This document shows, piece after piece, positions 36,243 to 44,546 of a DNA stretch of 64,000 nucleotides (within the stretch, counting starts at the first letter, position 1; the number at the start of each line of letters is the position of its first letter). The translations under genes and the position numbers were made by a program. This stretch comes from WHSW01 sp963742205. Its GTDB lineage: Bacteria > Actinomycetota > Thermoleophilia > Solirubrobacterales > 70-9. A model generated the notes under the pieces. That model had not been told where the DNA came from and ran no database searches. It was given only the letters and a program-made list of their open reading frames with translations. The DNA lies in the NCBI GenBank assembly GCA_963742205.1, contig CAVUKZ010000002.1, forward strand, positions 1 to 64,000. Direction: 5' to 3'.

Positions 36243-37059
36243 CCGTCGAGGGCATCCGGGTCAGCCGGAGATGGCTCGCCCTCCGCGAGCCCGCTGACGC
36301 CGCGGCCCGTGCCCCCGACCTCGTCGAGAGCCTGCGTCCACACCACGCGGAAACCGGCCCCCGGGTGATCCACGACCTCGGCTGCGGCACCGGGGCGATG
36401 GGCCGCTGGCTCGCACCACTGCTGCCCGGGCCGCAGCACTGGGTCGTGCACGACCGGGACGCAGACCTGCTGGAGGTCGCCGCGGCCGACCTCCCCGGCC
36501 CGGCCGCCGACGGGGCCGCGGTCACCGTGGAGGTGAGGCAGTCCGACATCACCCGGCTGCACCCCGGCGATCTCACCGGCGCAACCCTCATCACCGCCTC
36601 GGCGCTGCTGGACATGCTGACCGAGGACGAGTTGGCGAGGCTGGTCACCGTCTGCGCCGGCGCAGGGTGTCCCGCGCTGCTGACCCTGTCCGTCGTCGGT
36701 GGCGTCCACCTGATCCCGGCGGATCCACTGGACCGCCGCGTCGCCGCCGCCTTTGATGCCCACCAACGCCGCACGACGGAAGGAGCTCGCCTACTCGGCC
36801 CGGACGCCGTCGCGGTGGCCCTGGATCAGTTCCGCCGACTGGGGGCGGAGGTCCTTGTCCGGCCCAGCCCCTGGCGACTCGGCGCCTTGCAGGCGGACCT
36901 GGTGGCGGAGTGGTTCACCGGGTGGGTGGGTGCGGCGTGCGAGCAGCAGCCCGAGCTTGCCGCCGAGACCGAGGACTACACGCGCCGGCGTCTGGCGGAG
37001 GCAACAGCCGGGCAGCTTGCGGTCACCGTGAACCACGCCGACCTGCTGATCCTGCCTGA
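36239..37059 (+). CDS. SAM-dependent methyltransferase (last of operon)
   Basis: About 272 aa. Motif I VIHDLGCGTGAMGRWLAPLL (residue ~41) and DRDADLLEVAAADL are clear, followed by LITASALLDMLTEDEL. Sensible protein continues to AVTVNHADLLILP, after which a stop (TGA at 37057) lies one base out of frame. As written the frame runs on to 37903 through the antisense of two other genes, which is not credible. A one-base deletion near 37056 probably removed the natural stop. The ATG overlaps the glycosyltransferase stop. Confidence 0.75.
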
Positions 37060-37099
37060 CGACCCGCCGTCGGAGCGGGGCGTGGCATCGTCTCCTCGG

Positions 37100-37792
37100 T
37101 CAGTCGGTCCGGAACCGCGGCGAGAGCGCGTAGCGCAGCAGCACCACGTCGCCGATCTGGCGGACCTCGGCGAGCGTCGCCCGCCGGTCGGGGCTCCAGG
37201 GGAAGCGGCCGTCGCTCACGAACCGTGGGGCCCGGGAGTCGCCGACGAAGAAGGGAGCAACCACCAGCTGCAGCTCGTCGGCGAGGTCGTCGGTCAGGAA
37301 CTGGGTGTGCACCGTGCCGCCGCCCTCGACCATCAGCCGCCGCACGCCGCGGGCGCCGAGGTCCTCGCTGATCCTGCGCATCTCCACCGGCTGGCCAGCG
37401 TCGACCACGGTCGCCACCGGTCCGAGCCGCGAGCGGGCGTCGACCAGTCGCGGGCTCGCGCAATAGACGAGCTTCTCGGTGTCGCCCGTGGTGAAGAAGT
37501 CGGAGCACGCGTCCAACTCCACCCGCTCGGTCACGGTGATCTTGATCGGCGATGGCGCAAGCCCACGAGCCGTCCGCTCGTCGCGGCGGGCCTGCGAGCG
37601 CACCAGCAGGCGCGGGTTGTCGTTTCGCACGGTGGCCGCGCCCACCAGGATCGCGTCGCAGGAGGCGCGCACGGCGTCGACCCGGTCGAAGTCTGCGTCG
37701 TTGGACAACTCGAGGCGCCGCGGCGTTGCGCTGTCGAGATAGCCGTCGATCGACAGAGCGCAGCTCAAGAGGGTGTATGGACGGTCAAGCAT
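37100..37792 (-). CDS. RibD C-terminal-type reductase (dihydrofolate reductase family)
   Basis: 230 aa. LLSCALSIDGYLDSATPRR at the start; CDAILVGAATVRNDNPRL (substrate/NADPH loop) near residue 55; RRLMVEGGGTVHTQFLTDD near 170; VAPFFVGDSRAPRF. These match the reductase domain of RibD, which reduces a ribosylamino-pyrimidine. No deaminase domain is present. In this cluster it may reduce a pterin-like or ribityl intermediate (inference). The start at 37792 overlaps the end of the flippase-like gene by 8 bp, so it is the last gene of the minus-strand operon. Confidence 0.85.
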   Translation of the reverse strand: MLDRPYTLLSCALSIDGYLDSATPRRLELSNDADFDRVDAVRASCDAILVGAATVRNDNPRLLVRSQARRDERTARGLAPSPIKITVTERVELDACSDFFTTGDTEKLVYCASPRLVDARSRLGPVATVVDAGQPVEMRRISEDLGARGVRRLMVEGGGTVHTQFLTDDLADELQLVVAPFFVGDSRAPRFVSDGRFPWSPDRRATLAEVRQIGDVVLLRYALSPRFRTD

Positions 37793-38759
37793 GTGCAGCC
37801 TGCTCCGGGAGCGGCGGTTCGGCCTGTTCCGGAGGCCGGATACGACGGAACCATGAAACCACGAGGAGGGCGGCACCCGGCAGGCTGGCGACGAGCACCA
37901 TGATGCCGTAGGCGACTGCGGTGGCGACCCCTTGTTCCGCACCCAGGCCGGCGGCGCCGAACGCCCATGCCGCCGCGCCCTCGCGCGGGCCCCAGCCACC
38001 GACGCTGGGCAGCACCATGGCCAGCATCACGAGCAGCGCCAGCGGCAGCATTTGGGACGTTGGCGCCGTGATGCCCGCCGTCCGCGCGGCGATCAGGAAG
38101 GTGACCGCGTGGCCGCAGACGACCAGCGCAGATGTGAGCGCGATGCCCAGCCACGCTCTCCTGGCGAGCAGCCCATCGCGGAGGTCGCCGGCCACTGCGC
38201 TTCGGACCCGCGCCCACGCCGACCGGCCGCCACCGGGTCGCGCCCGGGCCACGAGCAGGACGCCAAATACCGCCACGACGACGGCGATCGTCACCAGCGG
38301 CATGGATGAGCGCACGGGTGACGGCAGCACGAGGAGAACGGCCACGGTCAGTACGGCCTGCACGACCTGCCCGGCGAAGCGTTCCCAGGCGACGGCCCGT
38401 AACGCGCGCCCAACATCGCTCGCGTCGCGACCGTGGCTGATCCCGCGGTGGACGTCGCCCACGATCCCGCCGGGCAGCGTGACGTTGAGGAATACCGCCT
38501 GGTAGTAGGCGGCCACGGCGGCCGGCAGGGAGAGCCGGACACCGAGGCCGCGGGCGACGATCGTCCATCGCCACGCAGCGCAGACGGTGGTGAGGAGGAA
38601 GACGCCCGCCGCGGCCAGAAGAGCACGGCCGTCGACCGTGCGGACGCCGTCGAGGAACGGGCTCGCGCCGAAGTGCCAGACCAGGACGGTGACCGTCACG
38701 GCGGACCCCACGGAGCGGCCCCAGGCCCAAAGAGAGCCGCGAAGACCCCTCGGGATCAT
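37785..38759 (-). CDS. Lysylphosphatidylglycerol synthase TM/UPF0104 flippase-like membrane protein
   Basis: 324 aa with about eight hydrophobic segments. Family marks: AYYQAVFLNVTLPGGIVGDV, then RALRAVAWERFAGQVVQAVL and PSVGGWGPREGAAAWAFGAA near the C-terminus, as in AglD/MprF-N-like proteins. Such proteins are proposed lipid flippases or lipid-synthase membrane parts. It sits between a sulfatase and a RibD-like reductase, with overlaps on both sides (ATGA at 38756-38759). This suggests that the product or a precursor crosses the membrane on a lipid carrier. Confidence 0.8.
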   Translation of the reverse strand: MIPRGLRGSLWAWGRSVGSAVTVTVLVWHFGASPFLDGVRTVDGRALLAAAGVFLLTTVCAAWRWTIVARGLGVRLSLPAAVAAYYQAVFLNVTLPGGIVGDVHRGISHGRDASDVGRALRAVAWERFAGQVVQAVLTVAVLLVLPSPVRSSMPLVTIAVVVAVFGVLLVARARPGGGRSAWARVRSAVAGDLRDGLLARRAWLGIALTSALVVCGHAVTFLIAARTAGITAPTSQMLPLALLVMLAMVLPSVGGWGPREGAAAWAFGAAGLGAEQGVATAVAYGIMVLVASLPGAALLVVSWFRRIRPPEQAEPPLPEQAAHA

Positions 38760-40385
38760 CGGCCGTCTCGCGCACGCGAGCCGAACGCGCTCAGGAAGCG
38801 GTCACGGAAGGCGCTCATCGGCCAGACCGGGGCTTGCGGGAGGGGCCGCAGGCCGTCGTTCCAGCCCCACCCGGCGATCCGGTCCAGCACCGCGGGGTCG
38901 TGGGCAATAACCGAGATCGGCACGTCGTGACTCGGGGACAGCCCGGTGACGACCGTGGAGGGCTGATGGTCGCCCAGGACGACGAGCACGAGATTGGGGT
39001 CCCCGTAGCGCCGCACGAACGAGACCAGCGTGCCCATCGTGTACTGGATGGACCGGCCGTACGCCGCGCGTACGCGTGAGGAGTCGCTCCAGAGCGCGGG
39101 CTTTGTTGTGTTGTCCTCCGGAAGGCTGTTGAAGACCGAACCGTCGCCCACGTCGCGCCAGTCGATCCGCCGGGGGATTTGGGTCCACGGCGTGTGGCTC
39201 GAGACCAAGTCGAGCTCCGCGAAGAGGTGGCGGCGGTGGCGTTTCGCGAGCTCGAGGCGTTGCAGGGCCGACAGGACGTACTGGTCGGGCATTGACGCGT
39301 ATGCGTAGCGGGGGCCGTGATAGCCGACGTCGCGCCGGTCGTAGACCTTGTCGAAGTGGTAGAACGACGACCCGTCGGACCACGACCGGTCGTTCGATGG
39401 CACGACATCGACGGTCCGCCACCCGGCCCGCTTGAACGCAGTGCTGAGTGTGAAGCGGTCAGTCTTGACGAGCTGGTCGTAGCGCCCTTGGGTGTCGACC
39501 CAGAGGCCTGACTGCATGCTGGAGTGCGCCAGCCAGCTGATGCCGCCAAAGGTCGGCGAGGTCAGGAAGGCGCTCCGCGAGGAGAAGCCCGCGGCCTGCA
39601 GCCTCTCGGTCCACTTGTCGAGATCGGCGGAGATCTGTGGGGAGAAGGAGGAGCCCTGGACCGCGACCTTGCCGTAGCTCTCGACGAACGCGAGGAGGAC
39701 GTCCTTGCCGCGCAGGGCGGTCAGCAGCCGGTCGCCAGGAGTGTCGCGGAACCGATCGTGGCTGATCTCATTGGCGAAGACCGAGTGGTCCGCGAGGTCG
39801 GCCTCCAGCGTACGTACCTTGTCGACCACCAGGTCGGCGGCGCTGGTGGAGGCGATGGGCGTGTCGGAGATGAGACGCGCGCCGAGCACCCAACAGAGCA
39901 CCCAGACGACGCCGAGCGCCGTGATGGCTCGGAGGGACCACCGACGGTGGCTGGCCGCGACCCGAGTCACTCGGAGCACCGCCAGGGTCATGAAGACGAG
40001 TAGGGCGACGACGAGCACCGCCACGCCGGCGAGGACCAGATTCGCGTCCGACGCACCGATCGAGGCGCGCAGCGTCTCGCTGCCGATCCCGGCGTAGCTG
40101 GAGTCAAGATAGGGGTCGAACGGCCGATCGAAGGCCGCGAAGAACCCGATGTCGAGGACCTTCACGATGACCACCAGGGCGAGAAGCGGTCCGACGATGC
40201 AGGCCAAGATGCGTCGAGCGGTGGGTGGTAAGACGAGGGCCACGGCGATCAGGGCGAGGCCCTCGAGCGGGACCCTCACGAACGCGCTCGGGCGTGAGAT
40301 GAATCGGATGGTCCGGAGCGACGAGGGCGGACCAGACGAGCAGTAGGGCGACGATCGTGAGCGCTGCGCCAACACTCGTGCGCAC
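38756..40385 (-). CDS. Membrane sulfatase / lipoteichoic-acid-synthase-like phosphotransferase (one frame break)
   Basis: About 540 aa. Several N-terminal helices (ALTIVALLLVWSALVAP, then after a one-base insertion near 40310 VRVPLEGLALIAVALVLPP and VVIVKVLDIGFFAAF) precede an extracellular alkaline-phosphatase-fold domain. Its marks are DVLLAFVESYGKV (metal site), TSPTFGGISWLAHSSM (nucleophile Thr) and LVVLGDHQPST (metal ligands). It would transfer or hydrolyse phosphoglycerol- or sulfate-type groups outside the membrane. The start at GTG 40385 is a guess: no stop separates it from the upstream phosphatidyltransferase frame, so a fusion is possible. Confidence 0.75.
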
Positions 40386-41194
40386 GCGTCCGCGTCTCGG
40401 GCGGGGCGGAGTGGGGACTGCAAGATCGACGGTGGGGCTCGCGCCCACCGCCGCGCGAGCGTGGGTGGCGTGCCGAGTCCTCCACAGCCACCACACGTCG
40501 CGGCCGAACGACTCGGCTAGCAGGGCGAGCGCGGCGACGAGGATGGCCTGGGTCAGAGCCGGTGGCAGGACGTCTGCGGCCGCAATGGTCAGCACGACCC
40601 CTTGCGTCGCAGCGACGACCTTGCGCCAATAGCGCGGCGGGAGCGGCTCACGCATCCACGGCAGCACCCACCCAGCTGCGAGGAACGCGTACCGCGCCGC
40701 ACCTATCGCGAGCACCCACGCGCCGGCCGAGCGCGCGACGTACACGCTGAGGACGAGGATCAGGAATGCATCGACCTCAGCGTCGAAGCGCGCACCCAAC
40801 GCTCGCCGTCGTCCTCGTGCGTCGCGCGACCCATCCATCGACCGCGTCGAGCCCAAGGGCGATGACCGCGAGTGACACCAGCAGCGTGACCGGCACGGCC
40901 TGGTTCGAAAGAGTGCGCGACCAGTGCCGCGACGCCGACGGCGAGCGTTGCCCGAGCAAGGGTCACCCAGTCGGCAGGGCTCAGCCGATCGGAGCGGTAG
41001 TGGGAGAGGCCGCGCGCCAGGCCCGCATTCATGACTGCTCCGCAGGTGATTCCGACGACCCAACCGGCGGCGCTGAGGCCGACGCCGCTGAGGGCGATGA
41101 TCTCCGCGAGTGCGGCGATCAGCATCACTTGGGTGATCATCCCGGTCATCGGACCGGCCGGAACCGTTCGCATCTTGCGTGCTAGGACCGCCAC
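40386..41194 (-). CDS. CDP-alcohol phosphatidyltransferase family membrane protein (two frame breaks)
   Basis: After removing one-base insertions near 40920 and 40795, the protein reads VVGITCGAVMNAGLARGLSH, LVSLAVIALGLDAVDGWVAR and SVGARFDAEVDAFLILVLSV. This supplies the full D-x2-D-G-x2-A-R-x8-G-x3-D-x3-D signature of CDP-alcohol phosphotransferases. Five to six helices follow. It would join a CDP-linked alcohol to a second alcohol in the membrane. The GTG at 41194 follows directly on the stop of a truncated MFS gene. The frame continues without a stop into the sulfatase N-terminus. Confidence 0.7.
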
Positions 41195-41323
41195 CTAAGC
41201 ACCCAGCGCAACGTTGACGATCGAGGCGTCGACGACAACCGTGAACTGGGCCACGCTAAGTAGTACGAGGCTCGTCCAGCGAAGGCTCTCCAACCCAATG
41301 GCTTCGGCCATCGCGAACAGCAT
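41195..41323 (-). pseudogene. DHA2-type MFS transporter, N-terminal remnant
   Basis: About 42 codons: MLFAMAEAIGLESLRWTSLV followed by LLSVAQFTVVVDASIVNVAL, the first membrane helix and DASIVNVAL motif typical of EmrB/QacA transporters. It stops after GA at 41195, exactly where the biosynthetic cluster begins. The rest of the ~500-residue transporter is absent, so this marks a recombination joint. Confidence 0.7.
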
Positions 41324-41478
41324 CCCGCCACGGGATCGAGGCCGCCATGCGCTTCCACCCGAGTTCGTGATCGCGGCAGCCAGAGACCGGGGTAGGGAAA
41401 ACCCCACCATTGGGTATCTCCCCTTCGGCGCCGGGCCGCTACGCCGCGGGGGGTAGGGCACGACGGCGTACCCCACCC

Positions 41479-41525
41479 AGTCGGGGCGACTGGATTTGAA
41501 CCAGCGACCGCCCGGCCCCCAGCCG
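41479..41525. repeat. Partial tRNA-Pro 3' half, putative att site (left)
   Basis: Perfect 47-bp copy of 51417-51463 in the same orientation. It covers the anticodon loop through the 3' end of tRNA-Pro plus two flanking bases. The 5' half of the tRNA is absent. This is the classic remnant left at the far end of an element integrated into a tRNA gene. Confidence 0.85.
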
Positions 41526-41579
41526 ACAGGCAGTTGGTGTCGATGCGTCCGGAGCGTCTCCCATCGTCGCGCGCGTGGA

Positions 41580-41613
41580 CGGTCTGGACGCATTGGACGC
41601 AGCAGTCGGTACC
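41580..41613. repeat. 34-bp dispersed repeat, copy 2
   Basis: Same orientation as 31085-31118, with two mismatches. It lies 54 bp inside the left end of the putative tRNA-Pro island. Confidence 0.75.
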
Positions 41614-41739
41614 AAGGTGGTACCAGTCCGTTTCAGGCCGCCCGACCTTGCAGATCGGAATCGGGCTGTACCGGCGCTGTCCGGACCAATCGGAACGAGT
41701 ACGGCAAGCCGGGCGGGCGCGTGGGGAGGCTCGGGGCGC

Positions 41740-42562
41740 AAGGCCCCATCGCTCGAGTAGGGCGCGTGCCGCGGGTGCGAGTCTCCGCGCGCATTCGGTG
41801 CTGACGTAGCGGCAGTCCTGCTCGTCGAGATAGTCGCGGTAACCACCGATTTGCGCCCTACGCACGCGGCGCGCCTCGGGGTCAGTCCAGTCGTAGTCGT
41901 AGCCCTCGATGCCGAATCGACGCTCGACCTCGCGCATTCTCCCGAACGAGGCCTCCGAGAGGGCAGCGCGTGCGACTGCGCGGTCGGTCTGAATGCCGAG
42001 ATGCGCGACCAGGCGCAGGAAACCGGTCTCGGGATCGTGGCGCAGCTGTTCGTAGGTCAGCACCAGAGCTCGAGACGTCTGGAGCCACGGCGCCCACGAA
42101 TTGAGGTAGCGCACGAGATCCCCGACCCCGACCTCGACGATCGCGCAGGAAGGCCTTCAGGGGTCCCTGCCAGCTGAGGTCCTGCCGGGTCTTCTGGAAG
42201 TACTGCGAGACCATCACGTCGTAGGGGCAGCGGAGGATGAAGACGACCGGCCGACGTCCGAACAGGCGCTCGTCGAAGCTCATGTGACTCGAGAGCACGA
42301 GCGGGATCTCCGGGCGATCGGCGAAGGCGTAAACCGATGCGTCCTTACCAGGGTCAGGCGCGTATCCGTCCATGTTGGGGAGCAGGCGGAACATCGTCCG
42401 CAGCTGTATGTCCAGCTCCAGGCCGTAGACGGCTCGCATGTAGTGGGCGAGCGCGAAACGCATCCAGGTGCGCCCGGACTTCGGATACGAGCACACGAAT
42501 CCGTGTGCGCGGATGGCGCCCTCTGTGGCCGACACGGCCCGGGCCGTCGGCGATCCATACAC
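41740..42562 (-). CDS. Sulfotransferase (one frame break, 3' end uncertain)
   Basis: PAPS 5'-phosphosulfate-binding motif CSYPKSGRTWMRFALAHY near residue 25. Then VVFILRCPYDVMVSQYFQKT (3'-phosphate-binding region) and, after a one-base insertion near 42145, VLTYEQLRHDPETGFLRLVA and EVERRFGIEGYDYDW. It would transfer sulfate from PAPS to an alcohol or amine. Homologous sequence fades after LLERWGL near 41740. The frame itself has no stop until 41182, running through the tRNA remnant, so the natural end seems lost. The GTG at 42562 is the most likely start. Confidence 0.75.
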
Positions 42563-42620
42563 GCGAGCGCCGACTATATGAGGGAGGGAGGCGCCTGTCG
42601 CCCGGATACGGTTTGCCGGC

Positions 42621-43680
42621 GTGAGACGAGGCTTGAGTGCACAGCTCGCCCGCGATTGCCGCTCGGCGCTCGCGGATTTGCCAGCGGAGTGGGCCATTAC
42701 CCCGGTCAAGCGCAAGCGGCCCTACCGACCGCGCTGGAGCGAGGAGCCGCCCGTCGAGCGAGAGCTCGTGGTCGAGGAGATCGAGCGCGGCCATGCGACC
42801 GGCTTCGCCCTGCGGACCGGGCCCGTGTCACGAGGGATCTTCGCTCTCGACGAGGACGGTCCGAGGCGCGCTGGCCCTTCTGGCGGCAAAGCCCGGCGAG
42901 CTGCCTCGGACCTTGTTGAGCACGAGCGGGCGGCCGGGCCACGGGCAATGGTTCTTCGCGGTGCCGGAGGAAGGCTGGCCGGCGGTGCGCAACCGCACCG
43001 TCCTCACCGGCCACGGCGAGACCTCCGCAAAAGCCTCGCTGCGCTTCGCTTCGATGATCTCGTGCCTTCCGCCCGGACTGCACCCTGCCGGTCGCCGCTA
43101 CCGCTGGGAAGCCGGACTGGGGCCGGGCGAGATCGAACCGGCGGAGATCCCCCGATTGCTACTCGACCGAGCCGAGTATGAGCCGCGGGAGATGGCGTCG
43201 ATCGTCAACGCGGCGTGGCGAGGGGACCTGGCGCGCGTGGCGGAAGCGCTCGCCGACGGCAGTGCTCCGGACGCGCCCGCCGCCGATGGCTACACCGCGC
43301 TCCTGCGCGCCGTCTGGGCCGGACATACGGCCTGTGCGCGACTGCTGCTGGAGGCGGGCGCTGATCCCGACCAGCGTGATCCGCTGGGGAGGCCAGCGCT
43401 GCTGCTCGCATCGGAAGTGGCCCACACCGGTGTCATGGCCGCGCTCCTCGAGGCTGGGGCCGCAGTCGAGGCCCGCGATCGCGATGGCCGCACGCCGCTT
43501 CATGGCGCCTGCTGGGGCGGGCATACAGCGGCGGTTGAGATGCTCACAGCCGCCGGCGCAGACCGCCTGAGCCGGGATCGTGATCGGCGCGAGCCGGGCG
43601 ACGAGGCTCGCGCGTGGGGATACGACGGGCTTGTCGAGTCTCATCTCGCCCGGCGCAGGCCTGTCGCGGCATCCAGATAG
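42621..43680 (+). CDS. Primase-polymerase-like domain fused to ankyrin repeats (one frame break)
   Basis: About 352 aa after removing a one-base insertion near 42861. Residues 1-~185 resemble the bifunctional primase/polymerase (Prim-Pol) N-terminal domain: WAITPVKRKRPYRPRWSEE, catalytic-type IFALDEDG (DxD), LPRTLLSTSGRPGHGQWFF and PPGLHPAGRRYRWEAGLG. Residues ~200-345 are about four ankyrin repeats (DGYTALLRAVWAGHTACARL, DGRTPLHGACWGGHTAAVEM). The frame is continuous across the junction. No helicase domain follows, unlike phage or plasmid primases. It is divergent from the sulfotransferase and overlaps the next convergent gene by 40 bp. Confidence 0.6.
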
Positions 43681-44546
43681 CCCAGTTCGGCAAGCATGGG
43701 GCCGATGATGGCGAGCATCGCCTCCTGCTCCTCGAGGGTCAGGTTGTTCCGCCAACCGCCAGGCTGAGCAGATCTGGCCTGTCTTCCGTTGCCTTTGGTG
43801 GCCGGCGGGAGACGCTCGAAGGAGTTGGAGTTGCCGATCCTCGGCAACTGCTCGCCGCCGGTCCGGAGTCCGAATCGTGCACAGATTTGACGAAGTTCCC
43901 GTGCCGGGTCGTCCAACAAGCGTTCATAGCGGACGAGCACGCGCTGAGCCGCAGGATGGCGCTCGAAGGCGGCGCGAACCGCAGCCGTTCGATAGCGCCA
44001 GACGCTCGATTGCCAGCGAACGAATGCCAGTCGGCCGTCGTCGCGGATTGGAAACGCTCCTTCGGCCAACGCCCACGACCCGTCGCTGTAGCCATCCAAC
44101 CACGAATCGACGACATCGCGCCCGTCGCGGAGCAGAAAGATGACCCGCGAGTCAGGAAACAACGACAGCAGAAGCTCGGCCGCCTGCGACCCAGGCTCCT
44201 TGACCACGAGGATGGCTTCGGACCCTGGGTATGAAGGCCCCGCCTCCAGCTGAGCCTCGAAGCGAGCGACGATCAAAGCCTTGAGCGCCGGTGCCCAGAC
44301 GTCGCGATAGCGATCGGAGAAGAAGTAGTCCGGCTGCCGCCGCTTGATCTCATCGAGCGTTCGCAGCTCTGGACTGGCCTCGTCGTCCGCCCAGGCAAGG
44401 GGAATCGGGCGCCAGACGCCCAGGTGGTGGCCGAGGTGCGGATCGTCCATCGGAACCACCCCGTCGAGCTTCGAGAGCATGCTCAAAAGCCAAGTGCTGC
44501 CGCTCCGCGACGACCCGAGGATCCAGATGATGCGGCGCTCGTCCAC
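43641..44546 (-). CDS. Sulfotransferase family protein
   Basis: 301 aa. PAPS-binding loop IWILGSSRSGSTWLLSMLSK at residues 7-26; SRVIFLLRDGRDVVDSWLDG near 135 (3'-phosphate motif); RVLVRYERLLDDPARELRQI near 210. It is a complete cytoplasmic sulfotransferase, different in type from the one at 41740-42562. The GTG start shares one base with the stop of the upstream ABC gene (TAGTG). It is therefore the last cistron of the binding-protein/ABC operon, which hints that the exported product is sulfated. Confidence 0.85.
   Translation of the reverse strand: MDERRIIWILGSSRSGSTWLLSMLSKLDGVVPMDDPHLGHHLGVWRPIPLAWADDEASPELRTLDEIKRRQPDYFFSDRYRDVWAPALKALIVARFEAQLEAGPSYPGSEAILVVKEPGSQAAELLLSLFPDSRVIFLLRDGRDVVDSWLDGYSDGSWALAEGAFPIRDDGRLAFVRWQSSVWRYRTAAVRAAFERHPAAQRVLVRYERLLDDPARELRQICARFGLRTGGEQLPRIGNSNSFERLPPATKGNGRQARSAQPGGWRNNLTLEEQEAMLAIIGPMLAELGYLDAATGLRRAR

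Noticed and set aside
37060..37903. Extension of the methyltransferase frame to 677 codons
   Set aside because: The extra part is antisense of the RibD-like and flippase-like genes; a stop lies one base out of frame where the protein should end.
41182..41739. Continuation of the sulfotransferase frame past 41740
   Set aside because: It reads through the tRNA-Pro remnant (GRAVAGSNPVAPT) and the 34-bp repeat, so it is not real coding sequence.
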